This document shows, one piece after another, positions 47,151-55,694 of a DNA stretch of 64,000 nt. Where the stretch lies: the NCBI GenBank assembly GCA_041940305.1, contig JBGTSJ010000009.1, forward strand, positions 62,001 through 126,000, given 5' to 3'. Both the position numbers and the translations under genes were made by a program. Within the stretch, counting starts at the first letter, position 1. Every line of letters begins with the position of its first letter. Source of the stretch: JBGTSJ01 sp041940305. Lineage in GTDB: Bacteria; Planctomycetota; Planctomycetia; Planctomycetales; Planctomycetaceae. Below the pieces are notes generated by a model. It did no database searches, was not told the DNA's origin, and worked only from the letters and a program-made list of their open reading frames with translations.

Positions 47151-47476
47151 GCAGGATCCTCCTCAAGGATGTACGTGGCTGGCAGCCGGGGCATTTCCGT
47201 GGATCGACCATGGCGGGGATGAAATTGACGTGTGTCCGGGGTTATGCTGGCGTCCCTTCAAGGAAGGCGCTCAAGGCAATCGACGTACGGATCAGTCCGG
47301 GATGACGGCACGGCGCGGGTGTGTCGGTCGTTCGGCCGGGATGCATCGTTCGGGCTGTCTGGCGGATGCAACACCCCTCACACCTCGCCCAGTCGCCTTC
47401 GACCACCTGTCGAGCGATGGCTTCATAAGCCGCTCAGTCACGCAATCGGGAATGCCCAGACACGTTCGAGGCGCAC
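47151..47476. other. divergent spacer with no recognised gene
   Basis: It lies between the small secreted protein gene (minus) and the small membrane protein gene (plus). Short frames on both strands have poor codon use and no recognised product. A TTGACG at about 47228 has no good partner -10. The minus-strand promoter of the secreted protein is presumably here. Confidence 0.45.
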
Positions 47477-47740
47477 ATGGACAAGACCCGAAACGTGCTG
47501 CTCCAGGTGGGCACGCTCATCCTGTGCATCAACGGAGCGCTGTGGTTCAAAGATTCGCTGTCCGGCGACGACGTCCAGGGGCCGGCGGTGGTGATGTTCC
47601 GGCTCGGCGTCGTCCTGTTGGGCATGGTGCTGCTGGGAGGAGCGGGGGTGATGTCGCTCGTCCTGCACTTCGACCGGAGCGCCCGGAAGCCTCTCAATCG
47701 GCCGGTCGATGAGATCACCGACGACGAACTGTTTGAGTAG
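47477..47740 (+). CDS. small two-helix membrane protein
   Basis: 87 residues with two hydrophobic segments (about 8-26 and 40-63) separated by WFKDSLSGDDVQGPAVV, and a charged C-terminal tail RPVDEITDDELFE. It is probably an inner-membrane protein with both ends in the cytoplasm. The next gene, an SDR, starts 36 nt downstream on the same strand, so the two may be co-transcribed. No family was recognised. Confidence 0.65.
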   Translation: MDKTRNVLLQVGTLILCINGALWFKDSLSGDDVQGPAVVMFRLGVVLLGMVLLGGAGVMSLVLHFDRSARKPLNRPVDEITDDELFE

Positions 47741-47776
47741 TCGTGGGAGTTCAAGCCTTACTTCGGACGAGCAACG

Positions 47777-48574
47777 ATGCCGGCGGATCTGTTTTCGGTG
47801 AGTGGCCAGGTGGTGCTGGTGTCGGGGGGGAGCCGCGGCATCGGGCTGGCATTGGCGCGCGGTTTTGCCGAGCGCGGGGCGCAGGTCGTTATCACGGGGC
47901 GGGAGCAGTCGACGCTCGACGCGGCGGCGGCGGAGATCTCGGCCGAAGGCGGCGCCTGTGCGGGGATGGCGTGCGATGTGGCGCGGGTGGAGGAGATCGA
48001 GCCAGTGATCGAGCGGGTCGTCACTGAGTACGGCCGGATCGACACGCTGCTGAACGTGGCGGGGGTCAACATCCGCCAGCCGGCCGCACGGTTCTCGCCG
48101 GAGCAGTTCGACTTCGTGCTGGACATCAATTTGCGGGGGGCGTTTTTCATGGCGCAGGCGGTCGGCAAACGGATGGTCGAGCTGGGGAGCGGGGCGGTCG
48201 TCAATATCGACTCACTCAACAGCGACGCCCCGCTCAAGCACGTCGCGCCGTATGCCATGAGCAAGGCGGGCGTGAATGCGATGACGCGGTCGCTCGCGAT
48301 GGAATGGGGGCCGCACGGCGTGCGGGTCAACGGCCTGGCGCCCGGATTCATTCTGACGGACCTGACGCAGAAGCTGTGGTCGAATCCGACGATGGGGGAG
48401 TGGGGGCGATTCAATACTCCGCTGGGCCGGCTCGGGCGACCCGAGGATCTTGTCGGGACGGCGATCTTTCTGGCGTCGCCCGCGGCCGCGTTTCTGACCG
48501 GGCAGACGCTGTATGTGGACGGGGGCCTGATCGCGGGGCGCGTCTGGCCGATCCCGGAAGGAGGCGGACAGTAG
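47777..48574 (+). CDS. short-chain dehydrogenase/reductase
   Basis: 265 residues, classical SDR. The cofactor loop is SGGSRGIG (16-23), NVAGVN is the NAG-like motif, and the catalytic set is S146, Y159 and K163 (YAMSK). Overall text (GRLGRPEDLVGTAIFLASPA, YVDGGLIAGRVWP) resembles gluconate 5-dehydrogenase and related sugar/polyol reductases that use NAD(P)H. Substrate is uncertain. It lies between the small membrane gene and the ribosomal-protein promoter. Confidence 0.9.
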   Translation: MPADLFSVSGQVVLVSGGSRGIGLALARGFAERGAQVVITGREQSTLDAAAAEISAEGGACAGMACDVARVEEIEPVIERVVTEYGRIDTLLNVAGVNIRQPAARFSPEQFDFVLDINLRGAFFMAQAVGKRMVELGSGAVVNIDSLNSDAPLKHVAPYAMSKAGVNAMTRSLAMEWGPHGVRVNGLAPGFILTDLTQKLWSNPTMGEWGRFNTPLGRLGRPEDLVGTAIFLASPAAAFLTGQTLYVDGGLIAGRVWPIPEGGGQ

Positions 48575-48645
48575 CAGGGCACCGGAGGCCCCCGGACCCG
48601 TCGAGACCTGTGGGGATGTCCCGCTAAAAATGCGATCCCACGGGA

Positions 48646-48674
48646 TTGAAGGCCGCCGGTTCAATCGCTACAGT
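48646..48674 (+). promoter_or_regulatory. promoter candidate for rplM-rpsI
   Basis: TTGAAG (48646-48651), a 17-nt spacer and TACAGT (48669-48674) lie 74 nt before the GTG at 48749, leaving room for a short leader. Confidence 0.6.
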
Positions 48675-48748
48675 GCTGGGTCTTTACGGCCCTCGGGAAA
48701 GAGATTCCGCGCGCGTTTTGCGCGGCAGTTGCAACGGGAATTCGAGAC

Positions 48749-49228
48749 GTGTCAACGACTTACATGGCAAACCCGGCGTCGGTCCAGCCCCGTTGGTACC
48801 ACGTGGACGCCGATGGCGAGATCGTCGGCCGGCTCGCATCGCGGCTGGCGATGATCCTGATGGGCAAGCACAAGCCCACGTACACGCCGCATGTGGATTG
48901 CGGCGATTTCGTCGTTGTGACGAACGTCGAGAAGGTGCGATTCAGCGGGGCCCCGCTCGCCCACGATTCGCATCCGTACTTCACGGAAAAAATGCTGCGG
49001 AAGGAGTACCAGCGGTTCACCGGCTACGTTGACGGGCAAAAGATCGTCACGGCCGCTCAATTGCTGGAGCGCAAGCCGGAGGAGATCCTGAGGATGGCCG
49101 TCCGCCGGATGCTGCCGAAGAACAAGCTCGGCCGGCACATGCTGGCCAAGCTGAAGCTTTACGCGGGCAGCGCCCATCCGCACCAGGCCCAGCAGCCTGA
49201 GGAGTTGCCCGAGCACCTGCGGAAGTAG
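48749..49228 (+). CDS. rplM: 50S ribosomal protein L13
   Basis: 159 residues. Family features are PRWYHVDADGEIVGRLASRL, LMGKHKPTYTPHVDCGDFVV, and MLPKNKLGRHMLAKLKLYAG near the C terminus. The GTG at 48749 is taken as start because its STTYMANP text lines up with the usual KTFxAKP beginning of L13; the ATG at 48764 is the alternative. L13 binds 23S rRNA early in 50S assembly. The gene is followed by rpsI, the standard order. Confidence 0.95.
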   Translation: MSTTYMANPASVQPRWYHVDADGEIVGRLASRLAMILMGKHKPTYTPHVDCGDFVVVTNVEKVRFSGAPLAHDSHPYFTEKMLRKEYQRFTGYVDGQKIVTAAQLLERKPEEILRMAVRRMLPKNKLGRHMLAKLKLYAGSAHPHQAQQPEELPEHLRK

Positions 49229-49314
49229 ATTATCCGGGGGCCGCAGAGCGCCCGATCCAGAGAGGCCGGCACGCGCGTAGTGCCGCCAGCTATCGACATT
49301 GCGTGAAACACACT

Positions 49315-49860
49315 ATGGCCGACGAACCCGCCACCATTGATCCGTCTGCAGCGTCCGACGCCCCCGAGTCCCCGGCGCTCGATATCGGTTCTCAGTCCGC
49401 GGAGCTGGAGATTGGCTCTGAGGCTGACGAGTACGAACGGTCTTCTCCCGCCGTTCGCGGGCATGTGGACAAGTTCGGCGTCGCCATGGGGACCGGCCGC
49501 CGCAAGACGGCCGTGGCCCGCGTCCGCATCAGCGACGGCAGCGGCAAGGTTACCATCAACGACCGGGACCTGGAGGATTTCTTCCGGATCGAGCGGGACC
49601 GGCAGATGGTCCTCGCCCCGCTGGAGGCGACCGGCACGCGGAAATCGGTCGATGTGTGGGTGCGGGTCGTGGGGGGCGGGCCGACGGGACAGACCGGCGC
49701 GGTGGTTCTGGGAATCGCCCGAGCCCTGCAGGCCAAGAATCCCGATCTGCATCATCAGCTGGGCGAAGGCAACTTCCTGACCCGCGATGGGCGCATGGTC
49801 GAACGCAAGAAGTACGGTTACAAGAAAGCCCGCCGCAGCTTCCAGTTCTCGAAACGATAA
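49315..49860 (+). CDS. rpsI: 30S ribosomal protein S9 with acidic N-terminal extension
   Basis: 181 residues; the S9 core begins near residue 57 (VAMGTGRRKTAVARVRISDG) and ends with the basic tail KKYGYKKARRSFQFSKR that reaches the P-site tRNA. The first 55 residues are rich in Asp, Glu, Ser, Pro and Ala and are absent from S9 of model bacteria. The ATG at 49315 is chosen; a GTG at 49303 is in frame. It is 86 nt from rplM. Confidence 0.95.
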   Translation: MADEPATIDPSAASDAPESPALDIGSQSAELEIGSEADEYERSSPAVRGHVDKFGVAMGTGRRKTAVARVRISDGSGKVTINDRDLEDFFRIERDRQMVLAPLEATGTRKSVDVWVRVVGGGPTGQTGAVVLGIARALQAKNPDLHHQLGEGNFLTRDGRMVERKKYGYKKARRSFQFSKR

Positions 49861-49951
49861 CCAGAAAACCGGAGGGACCGTCGCCGCGGGAATGTGTATC
49901 GCGGATTCGTCCGCCCGATCGCCGCCGACTCGTCCTGCTCCCGATATTGCC

Positions 49952-50245
49952 ATGAGCACGCTCAAGAAGAACAAGCGGATCAAGCTCGCCAAGCGGATCA
50001 AGCTGTATGGCGAGAACAAGCCGGCCAAGGGGAACTCCGTCGCCCAGCGCGGTAAGGCGAAGTACCTCGGCGGCAACGGCCGCAAGACGACCGGCATTAC
50101 GCGCCGGCAGTTCAAGAAAAACCTGCAGCGGATCCGGGTGGTGGAGGACGGACAGATCGTCCGCCGCCGGGTGCCGGTCTCGATGATCCGCAGCGGTCAG
50201 ATTGAGAAGCCGGTCGTGCGCGAGCCGTTTACGCTCGACGAATAA
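49952..50245 (+). CDS. L28-like small basic ribosomal protein
   Basis: 97 residues, highly basic, starting MSTLKKNKRIKLAKRI. The second half, KTTGITRRQFKKNLQRIRVV and RRRVPVSMIRSGQIEKPV, resembles bL28, whose core is a rewritten N-rich hook followed by RRFxPNLxxxRVxxDG. The N-terminal 35 residues differ from typical L28, and the usual Cys motif is absent. An upstream in-frame ATG at 49787 lies inside rpsI and is rejected. It is 91 nt after rpsI, consistent with a ribosomal operon. L28 identity is probable but not certain. Confidence 0.6.
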   Translation: MSTLKKNKRIKLAKRIKLYGENKPAKGNSVAQRGKAKYLGGNGRKTTGITRRQFKKNLQRIRVVEDGQIVRRRVPVSMIRSGQIEKPVVREPFTLDE

Positions 50246-50246
50246 T

Positions 50247-50265
50247 CGCCGCGGGTCGAGCGGCG
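50247..50265. terminator. hairpin between convergent L28-like and ribBA genes
   Basis: CGCCGC-GGGTCGA-GCGGCG (6-bp stem, 7-nt loop) occupies most of the 27-nt spacer between the two stop codons. No U-tract is visible; a bidirectional role is inferred from position. Confidence 0.35.
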
Positions 50266-50272
50266 CGAGGGC

Positions 50273-51529
50273 TTACGACTCGGGGGACGAGAGTTCCGGC
50301 AGCAGGTGCCCGAGCTTGTCGCGCTTCGTCTGCAGGTATTTCCGGCGCCGGGGATGCGGTTCGGCAACGAGTTTGACCTGCTCGGTCACTCGGAGTCCGA
50401 CCCAGTGCTCAAACAGGTCGATGGCCTCGCGCTTCCGCGGATTGTTCGTCAGCAGCCGCACGTTGCGCAGCCCGAGATCCTTCAGGATCTGCAGTCCGAC
50501 CATGTAGTCCCGTTCGTCGGCCTTAAATCCGAGCCGGTGGTTCGCCTCGACGGTGTCGAGACCCTCATCCTGCAGCTTATAGGCCTTGAGCTTGGAGACC
50601 AGGCCGATTCCGCGGCCCTCCTGCGGCAGGTAGACGATGGCTCCGGCGCCCTCACGGACGATCATCTCCATTGCCATATGCAGCTGGTCGCCGCAGTCGC
50701 AGCGGAGCGAACCGAGAATGTCTCCGGTGAAGCAGGATGAGTGCATCCGGACGAGTGGTGACTCGACCGTCGTCAAGTCGCCCCAGACGATGGCCAGCGG
50801 CTCCTGGACTTCGTGCTCGACGCGGTAGGCGATGAAGTGCGGCGTCCCGTAGTCCTCCGTAGGGATATCCACTTCCACGATGCGGTGCACGAGTTGCTCG
50901 CGCAGCCTGCGATGCTGGATGATCTCGGCGATGGAGACGATCGGGATGTTGTGGCGTTCGGAGAGGTCGCGAAGCTCGTCGGCGTCCGCCATGCCCGAGC
51001 CTTGCTGGCTGCAGACTTCGATCAGGCAGCCGACAGGGACGAGGCCCGCCATCCGGAGCAGATCGATGGTGGCCTCGGTGTGGCCGGCGCGCCGCAGGAC
51101 GCCCCCCTCCCGTGCGAGGAGCGGGGGGACGTGGCCGGGCTGGACGAAATCCGTGGCGATCGCATGCGGATCGGCCAGGGCCCTGAGCGTGGTCGCCCGG
51201 GCGGCGGCGCTGACGCCTGTGCCGCTGTCGCGATGGTCGACCATGATCTGGAACGGGGTGCGGTGCAGCGACGTGTTGGACTCCGGATCGACCATCGGCC
51301 GCAGACGCAGTCTCTCCGAGATCTCCGGCGCGACGGGGGCGCACAGCAGTCCGGCGGCCTGCCTCAGCATGAAATTGACCGTTTCCGGCGTGATGGACTC
51401 GGCTGCACAGACGAGGTCTCCCTCATTCTCCCGCTCCTGGGCATCGACGACGATCACGAGACCCCCGTCGCGCAGGGCGCGGAGGGCCGCTTCGATCGGC
51501 GTGGACTTGAATGGAGAGGGTTCGCTCAT
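50273..51529 (-). CDS. ribBA: bifunctional DHBP synthase / GTP cyclohydrolase II
   Basis: 418 residues (the ATG at 51529 is preferred to 51661, which adds 44 non-conserved residues). The RibB half has DAQERENEGDLVCAAE, DHRDSGTGVSAAARATT and RRAGHTEATIDL; the RibA half has the zinc Cys cluster CFTGDILGSLRCDCG, LPQEGRGIGL and LLTNNPRKREAI. It makes both riboflavin precursors, 3,4-dihydroxybutanone phosphate from ribulose 5-phosphate and the pyrimidine from GTP. It stands apart from other rib genes in this window. No FMN riboswitch was recognised upstream. Confidence 0.97.
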   Translation of the reverse strand: MSEPSPFKSTPIEAALRALRDGGLVIVVDAQERENEGDLVCAAESITPETVNFMLRQAAGLLCAPVAPEISERLRLRPMVDPESNTSLHRTPFQIMVDHRDSGTGVSAAARATTLRALADPHAIATDFVQPGHVPPLLAREGGVLRRAGHTEATIDLLRMAGLVPVGCLIEVCSQQGSGMADADELRDLSERHNIPIVSIAEIIQHRRLREQLVHRIVEVDIPTEDYGTPHFIAYRVEHEVQEPLAIVWGDLTTVESPLVRMHSSCFTGDILGSLRCDCGDQLHMAMEMIVREGAGAIVYLPQEGRGIGLVSKLKAYKLQDEGLDTVEANHRLGFKADERDYMVGLQILKDLGLRNVRLLTNNPRKREAIDLFEHWVGLRVTEQVKLVAEPHPRRRKYLQTKRDKLGHLLPELSSPES

Positions 51530-51787
51530 CGCATTGCCTGAATCGGTGTGCGGCCGGCGGGAGACGGAATTGTCTTCAACGGCCGAATGTATTGTTTCAC
51601 ACGTGCGGGCCCCGTCAACGCAGACCCGATTCAAGCCGCGAAATCGAAGCCGGGCCAGCATGACTTCGTTGCAGACTGCGTCAGGGACGCATCGCGAGAC
51701 CGATGTCTATAGGCCGGGTGCGGATGGGTGCGTTACGATCTCCCGGCCCGGCTTTGGCGATCCGTCCTTTCAGGGATGCGTTGTTTC

Positions 51788-52678
51788 ATGAGCACGTTCT
51801 CGCATTCAACGATCCTGATGTGCCCGCCGGATTTCTACGGGATCGAGTACGAGATTAATCCGTGGATGAGCCGAAGCCGGGCGAGCGACTCCGCGGTGGC
51901 GCGTGACCAGTGGCAGCAGTTGCACGACCTGCTGGCGTCGCTGGGCGCCGATATCCGGCTGATGGAGCCGGTGCAGGGGCTCCCCGACCTGGTGTTCACC
52001 GCGAACGCAGGGCTGGTGTGGCAAGAGACGGTGTTTCTCTCGCAGTTCCGGCACGCGGCCCGGCAGGGGGAGACGCCGGTCGACGAGACCTGGTTTCAGT
52101 CGCACGGGCTAACCCCCCGCTCGCTCCCCGAGGGCATGTTTTTTGAGGGGGCCGGGGACGCGCTGTTCTGTGGTGAGACGCTGTTTGGCGGTTACATCAT
52201 CCGCAGCGACGCGGGGGCGCTGCAGTGGGTGGCCGCTGAGATGGGATGCCGCGTGATCCCGCTGCAGCTCGTGGATCCCCGGTACTACCATCTCGACACC
52301 TGCTTCTGCCCGCTGGATGCGGAAACGGCCATCTGGCACCCGGCGGCATTCGACGAGTACGGACAGCGGGCGGTGCGGCAGCACGTCCGGAAGCTCATTG
52401 AAGTGGATTCCGCAGAAGCGGAACGCTTCGCCTGCAATGCCGTCGTGCTCAATCCCGGGGGCCGGACGGATGCCGATCCTTCTTCAGATCCGGAGCGGCA
52501 TGTTGTGCTCAATACCGGATGCCCGGCTTTGGAAGCGGCGTTGCAAGGGGCCGGGTATTTGCCGCACGCGACGCCGCTTGATGAGTTCATCAAGGCCGGC
52601 GGAAGCGCCAAGTGCCTGACGCTGCGGCTGGACGGAGAAGACTCTGCGATCTGGACGGGCGGCGGCGGAGAAGAGTGA
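51788..52678 (+). CDS. amidinotransferase/arginine-deiminase-fold hydrolase
   Basis: 296 residues of the guanidine-modifying (GME) superfamily. The substrate motifs are FTANAGLV (70-77) and FEGAGDAL (119-126), the catalytic His with Asp is YHLDTCFCPL (H168, D170), and the nucleophile Cys is GGSAKCLTLRL (C276). Members hydrolyse or transfer the guanidino group of arginine or its methylated forms. The overall motif set resembles dimethylarginase-like and ornithine-linked enzymes of bacteria, so a role in arginine degradation is plausible. No partner gene is adjacent. Confidence 0.85.
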   Translation: MSTFSHSTILMCPPDFYGIEYEINPWMSRSRASDSAVARDQWQQLHDLLASLGADIRLMEPVQGLPDLVFTANAGLVWQETVFLSQFRHAARQGETPVDETWFQSHGLTPRSLPEGMFFEGAGDALFCGETLFGGYIIRSDAGALQWVAAEMGCRVIPLQLVDPRYYHLDTCFCPLDAETAIWHPAAFDEYGQRAVRQHVRKLIEVDSAEAERFACNAVVLNPGGRTDADPSSDPERHVVLNTGCPALEAALQGAGYLPHATPLDEFIKAGGSAKCLTLRLDGEDSAIWTGGGGEE

Positions 52679-52811
52679 CGGGATCGGAGTGCGGCATCGT
52701 CCAGGTTGCCATCTGGAGCGTGAGGAGTGCCGTGCCACCGGGCTGCTGATATGATGCGGCCGTCACCTCTTTGCTCGACTGCCTCGTGCGCTTCTGTTTA
52801 CGAGTACCGCC

Positions 52812-54581
52812 ATGCGGTGTTTCTGTATCCACGGTCTGCTTTCGACCTGCCTGTGCGGGATCCTGGCTGCCGTTGCGGCCGGCTGCAAGAAGCCGGCTGC
52901 GGATGCGGACTCGTCGCTCAATGCGCCGGGAGCGGGTTCGGCCGCCGCTGACGCGCACCCATCGGGCTCGCGAACGGGCGGGGAGGGACCATCGGACGTG
53001 CAAGGAATCCGTTTCGCCGATCGCACCGAGTCGGCTGGAGTCCGATTCTCGTATCGCAATGACGAAGAGGCGGAACACTACGCGATTCTCGAATCGCTGG
53101 GGGGCGGGGTCGCGCTGGTGGATTTTGACCGGGACGGCCTGCTGGACCTGTTCGCCCCCGGTGGCGGCGAGTACATCGGTCCGGAGCAGATGACGGGTCG
53201 CTCGCCGCTGCTGTGCCGCGCCGTGAGCCTGTGGCGGTATCGGGACGTGACGGAGGCCGGGTTTGCGCAGTCCGCGCCCTGGTACTCGCATGGCGTCGCT
53301 GCGGCGGACTACGACAATGACGGGTTCTGCGACATGCTGGTGACCGGATACGGAGGCGTGCTCCTGCTGCACAACGAGGGGGACGGGACGTTCCGGGAGC
53401 GGGCCTCGGACGCCCGGTTGATTGATCCCTCCTGGAGCAGCAGCGCCGCCTGGCTGGACGCCGACCGGGATGGTGCTCTCGATGTGTATGTTGCGCACTA
53501 CGTCAACTGGTCGTTCGAGAACCATCCACTGTGTCCGGGACCCCGCCCCGGCGAGAAAGAGGTCTGTCCGCCGCGACGATACGAACCACTCCCCGATTCG
53601 CTGTTTCTCAGTGGTGGCGACGGGACCTTTTCCGAATCATCGGCGGCCGCCGGCCTGCGCGACGACGGCAAGGGACTGGGCGTGGTTGCCGCGGACGTCG
53701 ATCTGGACGGAGACCAGGACATTTACGTCGGCAACGACACCGTGCCGAACTTTCTGTACCGCAATGAGGGGAACGGGACGTTTACCGACGTCTCTCTGTT
53801 GAGCGGCACGAGTCTGAGCGACGAGGGGACTCCCGACGGCAGCATGGGTGTCGAGGTGGGTGATTTCGACCTCGACGGCCGCCCGGACATCTGGGTGGCG
53901 AACTACGAGCGGGAGAGCTTTGCGCTGTACCGCAATCTGGGAGACAGCTTCTTTCGCCACGTCAGCCGTCCGACGGGGATCATGGCGGCTGCGGGTCTGT
54001 ACGTGGGCTGGGGCACCGTGTTTGCCGATTTCGACCACGATGCCGACGAGGACATCTTTGTATCCAACGGCCACGTGATCCGGCACCCCACCAACGCGCC
54101 GCTGCTGCAGAAGGCGCTGCTGTTCCGGAATGACGAAGGGCGGCGGTTCGTAAACGTTACTGACGCGGCGGGCGATTACGTGGCGGAGCCCCACATGGGA
54201 AGGGGCGTCGCGGGAGGAGACCTCGACAATGACGGCGACACCGACCTCGTGCTGACGCCCACCAATGAGCCGCTGACGCTGCTGGAGAACACCTCGACGG
54301 GGGACTCACACTGGCTGCAGTTGCGGCTGATCGGCCGCGCTTCCAACCGGGACGCAATGGGAGCGGTGGTCACGCTGATCCCGACGTCCGGCCCCCGCCA
54401 GATGCGGCAGATCAAGGGTGGGGGAAGCTATGCGTCGACCGGGGATCGGCGGCTGCAGTTCGGGCTGGGCCCGCACGATCAGCCGGTCTCCCTGTCGATC
54501 CGCTGGCCCAGCGGAATCGAACAGCAGGTAACGGATGTCGGCGTCGATCAGGAGCTGCTGATGATGGAACCAGCCGGGTGA
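52812..54581 (+). CDS. CRTAC1-type lipoprotein with FG-GAP repeats and ASPIC/UnbV domain
   Basis: 589 residues. The signal ends in lipobox VAAGC, followed by a Ser/Ala/Gly linker. Seven calcium-type FG-GAP/VCBS repeats follow, each with DxDxDGxxD (DFDRDGLLDLF, DYDNDGFCDML, DADRDGALDVYV, DVDLDGDQDIYV and others), forming a propeller. The C-terminal ASPIC/UnbV domain has LRLIGRASNRDAMGAVV, GGGSYASTGDRRLQFGLG and IRWPSGIEQ. Such proteins are very common in planctomycetes and probably act at the cell surface in adhesion or polymer binding. It converges on the ATP-grasp gene with 18 nt between stops. Confidence 0.92.
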   Translation: MRCFCIHGLLSTCLCGILAAVAAGCKKPAADADSSLNAPGAGSAAADAHPSGSRTGGEGPSDVQGIRFADRTESAGVRFSYRNDEEAEHYAILESLGGGVALVDFDRDGLLDLFAPGGGEYIGPEQMTGRSPLLCRAVSLWRYRDVTEAGFAQSAPWYSHGVAAADYDNDGFCDMLVTGYGGVLLLHNEGDGTFRERASDARLIDPSWSSSAAWLDADRDGALDVYVAHYVNWSFENHPLCPGPRPGEKEVCPPRRYEPLPDSLFLSGGDGTFSESSAAAGLRDDGKGLGVVAADVDLDGDQDIYVGNDTVPNFLYRNEGNGTFTDVSLLSGTSLSDEGTPDGSMGVEVGDFDLDGRPDIWVANYERESFALYRNLGDSFFRHVSRPTGIMAAAGLYVGWGTVFADFDHDADEDIFVSNGHVIRHPTNAPLLQKALLFRNDEGRRFVNVTDAAGDYVAEPHMGRGVAGGDLDNDGDTDLVLTPTNEPLTLLENTSTGDSHWLQLRLIGRASNRDAMGAVVTLIPTSGPRQMRQIKGGGSYASTGDRRLQFGLGPHDQPVSLSIRWPSGIEQQVTDVGVDQELLMMEPAG

Positions 54582-54599
54582 CAGGTGCAAGGAAAGGAC

Positions 54600-55652
54600 T
54601 CAGGGACCGGGCGAAGAGTCCATCGCGTGCGTTGCGCCGTGGCCACGGCCGGCCGCATCAATGATCCGCCGGATTGCTTCCGCGTATGGAATCCCGGCTG
54701 CGGCCAGGGCGGCGGCGAAGCCGGCGTCGGGAGAGAGGCAGGGGTTCGCGTTGGCTTCCAAAAACCAGGGGCGTCCGCGCGCGTCGACACGGAAGTCGAT
54801 CCGGGCATAGCCGCGCAGCCCAAACAGCCGCCAGCAGGCGCGCGACAGCCGGGTCAATCGCCGCAACAGCTGCCGGTCCGTCGGCGGCAGCTCGAAGCGG
54901 CGCGGCGTGTTGCGATACTCCAGAGAATCTTCGGACCATTTGGCTCGGTAACCGACGATGCGCGGGCGGCCCGGAGCGAAGTCGGTGAAGACGATCTCGG
55001 CATGCGGCAGCACCTCTGGGCGGCCGCGGCCGTCGTCGAGCAGCGAGATATTGAACTCCCGGCCGTCGACGTACCGCTCGGCAAAGCAGGGGCGTCCCAG
55101 CGATTCGCTGCGGTCGTCGATGATCCGGCGCAACTGATCGGGATTGCTCACTTCCACGACGGCGTCATCATCGAGGCCGAGGGAGGCGTGCTCGAAGACC
55201 GCCTTCACGATGTAGCGGCGACGAGTGGGAAAGGGTATCTGCAATTCCGTCCTCGGCTTGCTGCGGGCTGCGGTTGACGGACCGAGCCATCCCGGTGTGG
55301 GAAGACCTGCATCGCGAATCAGCCGCTTGGCGAGGAGCTTGTCTCCGGTCTGCAGCAGGGCCGCCGTGGGGCAGCCTGTCCAGGGGATGCCCAGCGCGTC
55401 GAGCATCAGCGTGGCGAGCGGCATCAATCGGTCGGTGCCGCCGAGCGATTCCACGAGATTGAAGACGAGCGGAGGTCGAATGCGCTCGAGTTCGTCTCGG
55501 AGTTGTTCGAAATTCAGCGTGCAGGGGAGCGACGCCGGCTCGTGGCCGAGCCCGGTGAGTGCCGCGGCGACGGCGTCGCGCTGGACGAGGACGTCCCGAT
55601 CGGCGGGATCGGCGGCGTCCGCGACGGCGTTGTGGAGGATCAGGGTGCGCAT
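54600..55652 (-). CDS. ATP-grasp ligase, D-Ala-D-Ala ligase-like (second of a pair)
   Basis: 350 residues. The N-terminal domain has NFEQLRDELERIRPPLVFNL and VESLGGTDRLMPLATLM; the ATP-grasp core has GDKLLAKRLIRDAGLPTPGW, YIVKAVFEHASLG, CFAERYVDGREFNISLLDDG and the metal motif ARIDFRVDARGRPWFLEANA with NPCLSP. The Ddl family joins two amino acids, but the N-terminal motif differs from canonical Ddl (no HGxxGEDG), so another acid-amine substrate pair is possible. It lies 42 nt after a divergent paralogue. It is the last of the co-directional set kamA, YkgJ-like, ATP-grasp, ATP-grasp. Confidence 0.82.
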   Translation of the reverse strand: MRTLILHNAVADAADPADRDVLVQRDAVAAALTGLGHEPASLPCTLNFEQLRDELERIRPPLVFNLVESLGGTDRLMPLATLMLDALGIPWTGCPTAALLQTGDKLLAKRLIRDAGLPTPGWLGPSTAARSKPRTELQIPFPTRRRYIVKAVFEHASLGLDDDAVVEVSNPDQLRRIIDDRSESLGRPCFAERYVDGREFNISLLDDGRGRPEVLPHAEIVFTDFAPGRPRIVGYRAKWSEDSLEYRNTPRRFELPPTDRQLLRRLTRLSRACWRLFGLRGYARIDFRVDARGRPWFLEANANPCLSPDAGFAAALAAAGIPYAEAIRRIIDAAGRGHGATHAMDSSPGP

Positions 55653-55694
55653 GACGTGCGCGGCGGTCCGGACTGAGGCCGGTCTGATCGCCGG

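Noticed and set aside
49787..49951. Upstream extension of the L28-like gene
   Set aside because: It overlaps rpsI in another frame and adds 55 residues of non-ribosomal composition.
50200..51780. FMN riboswitch upstream of ribBA
   Set aside because: The region before the start at 51529 does not show the conserved RFN-element boxes.
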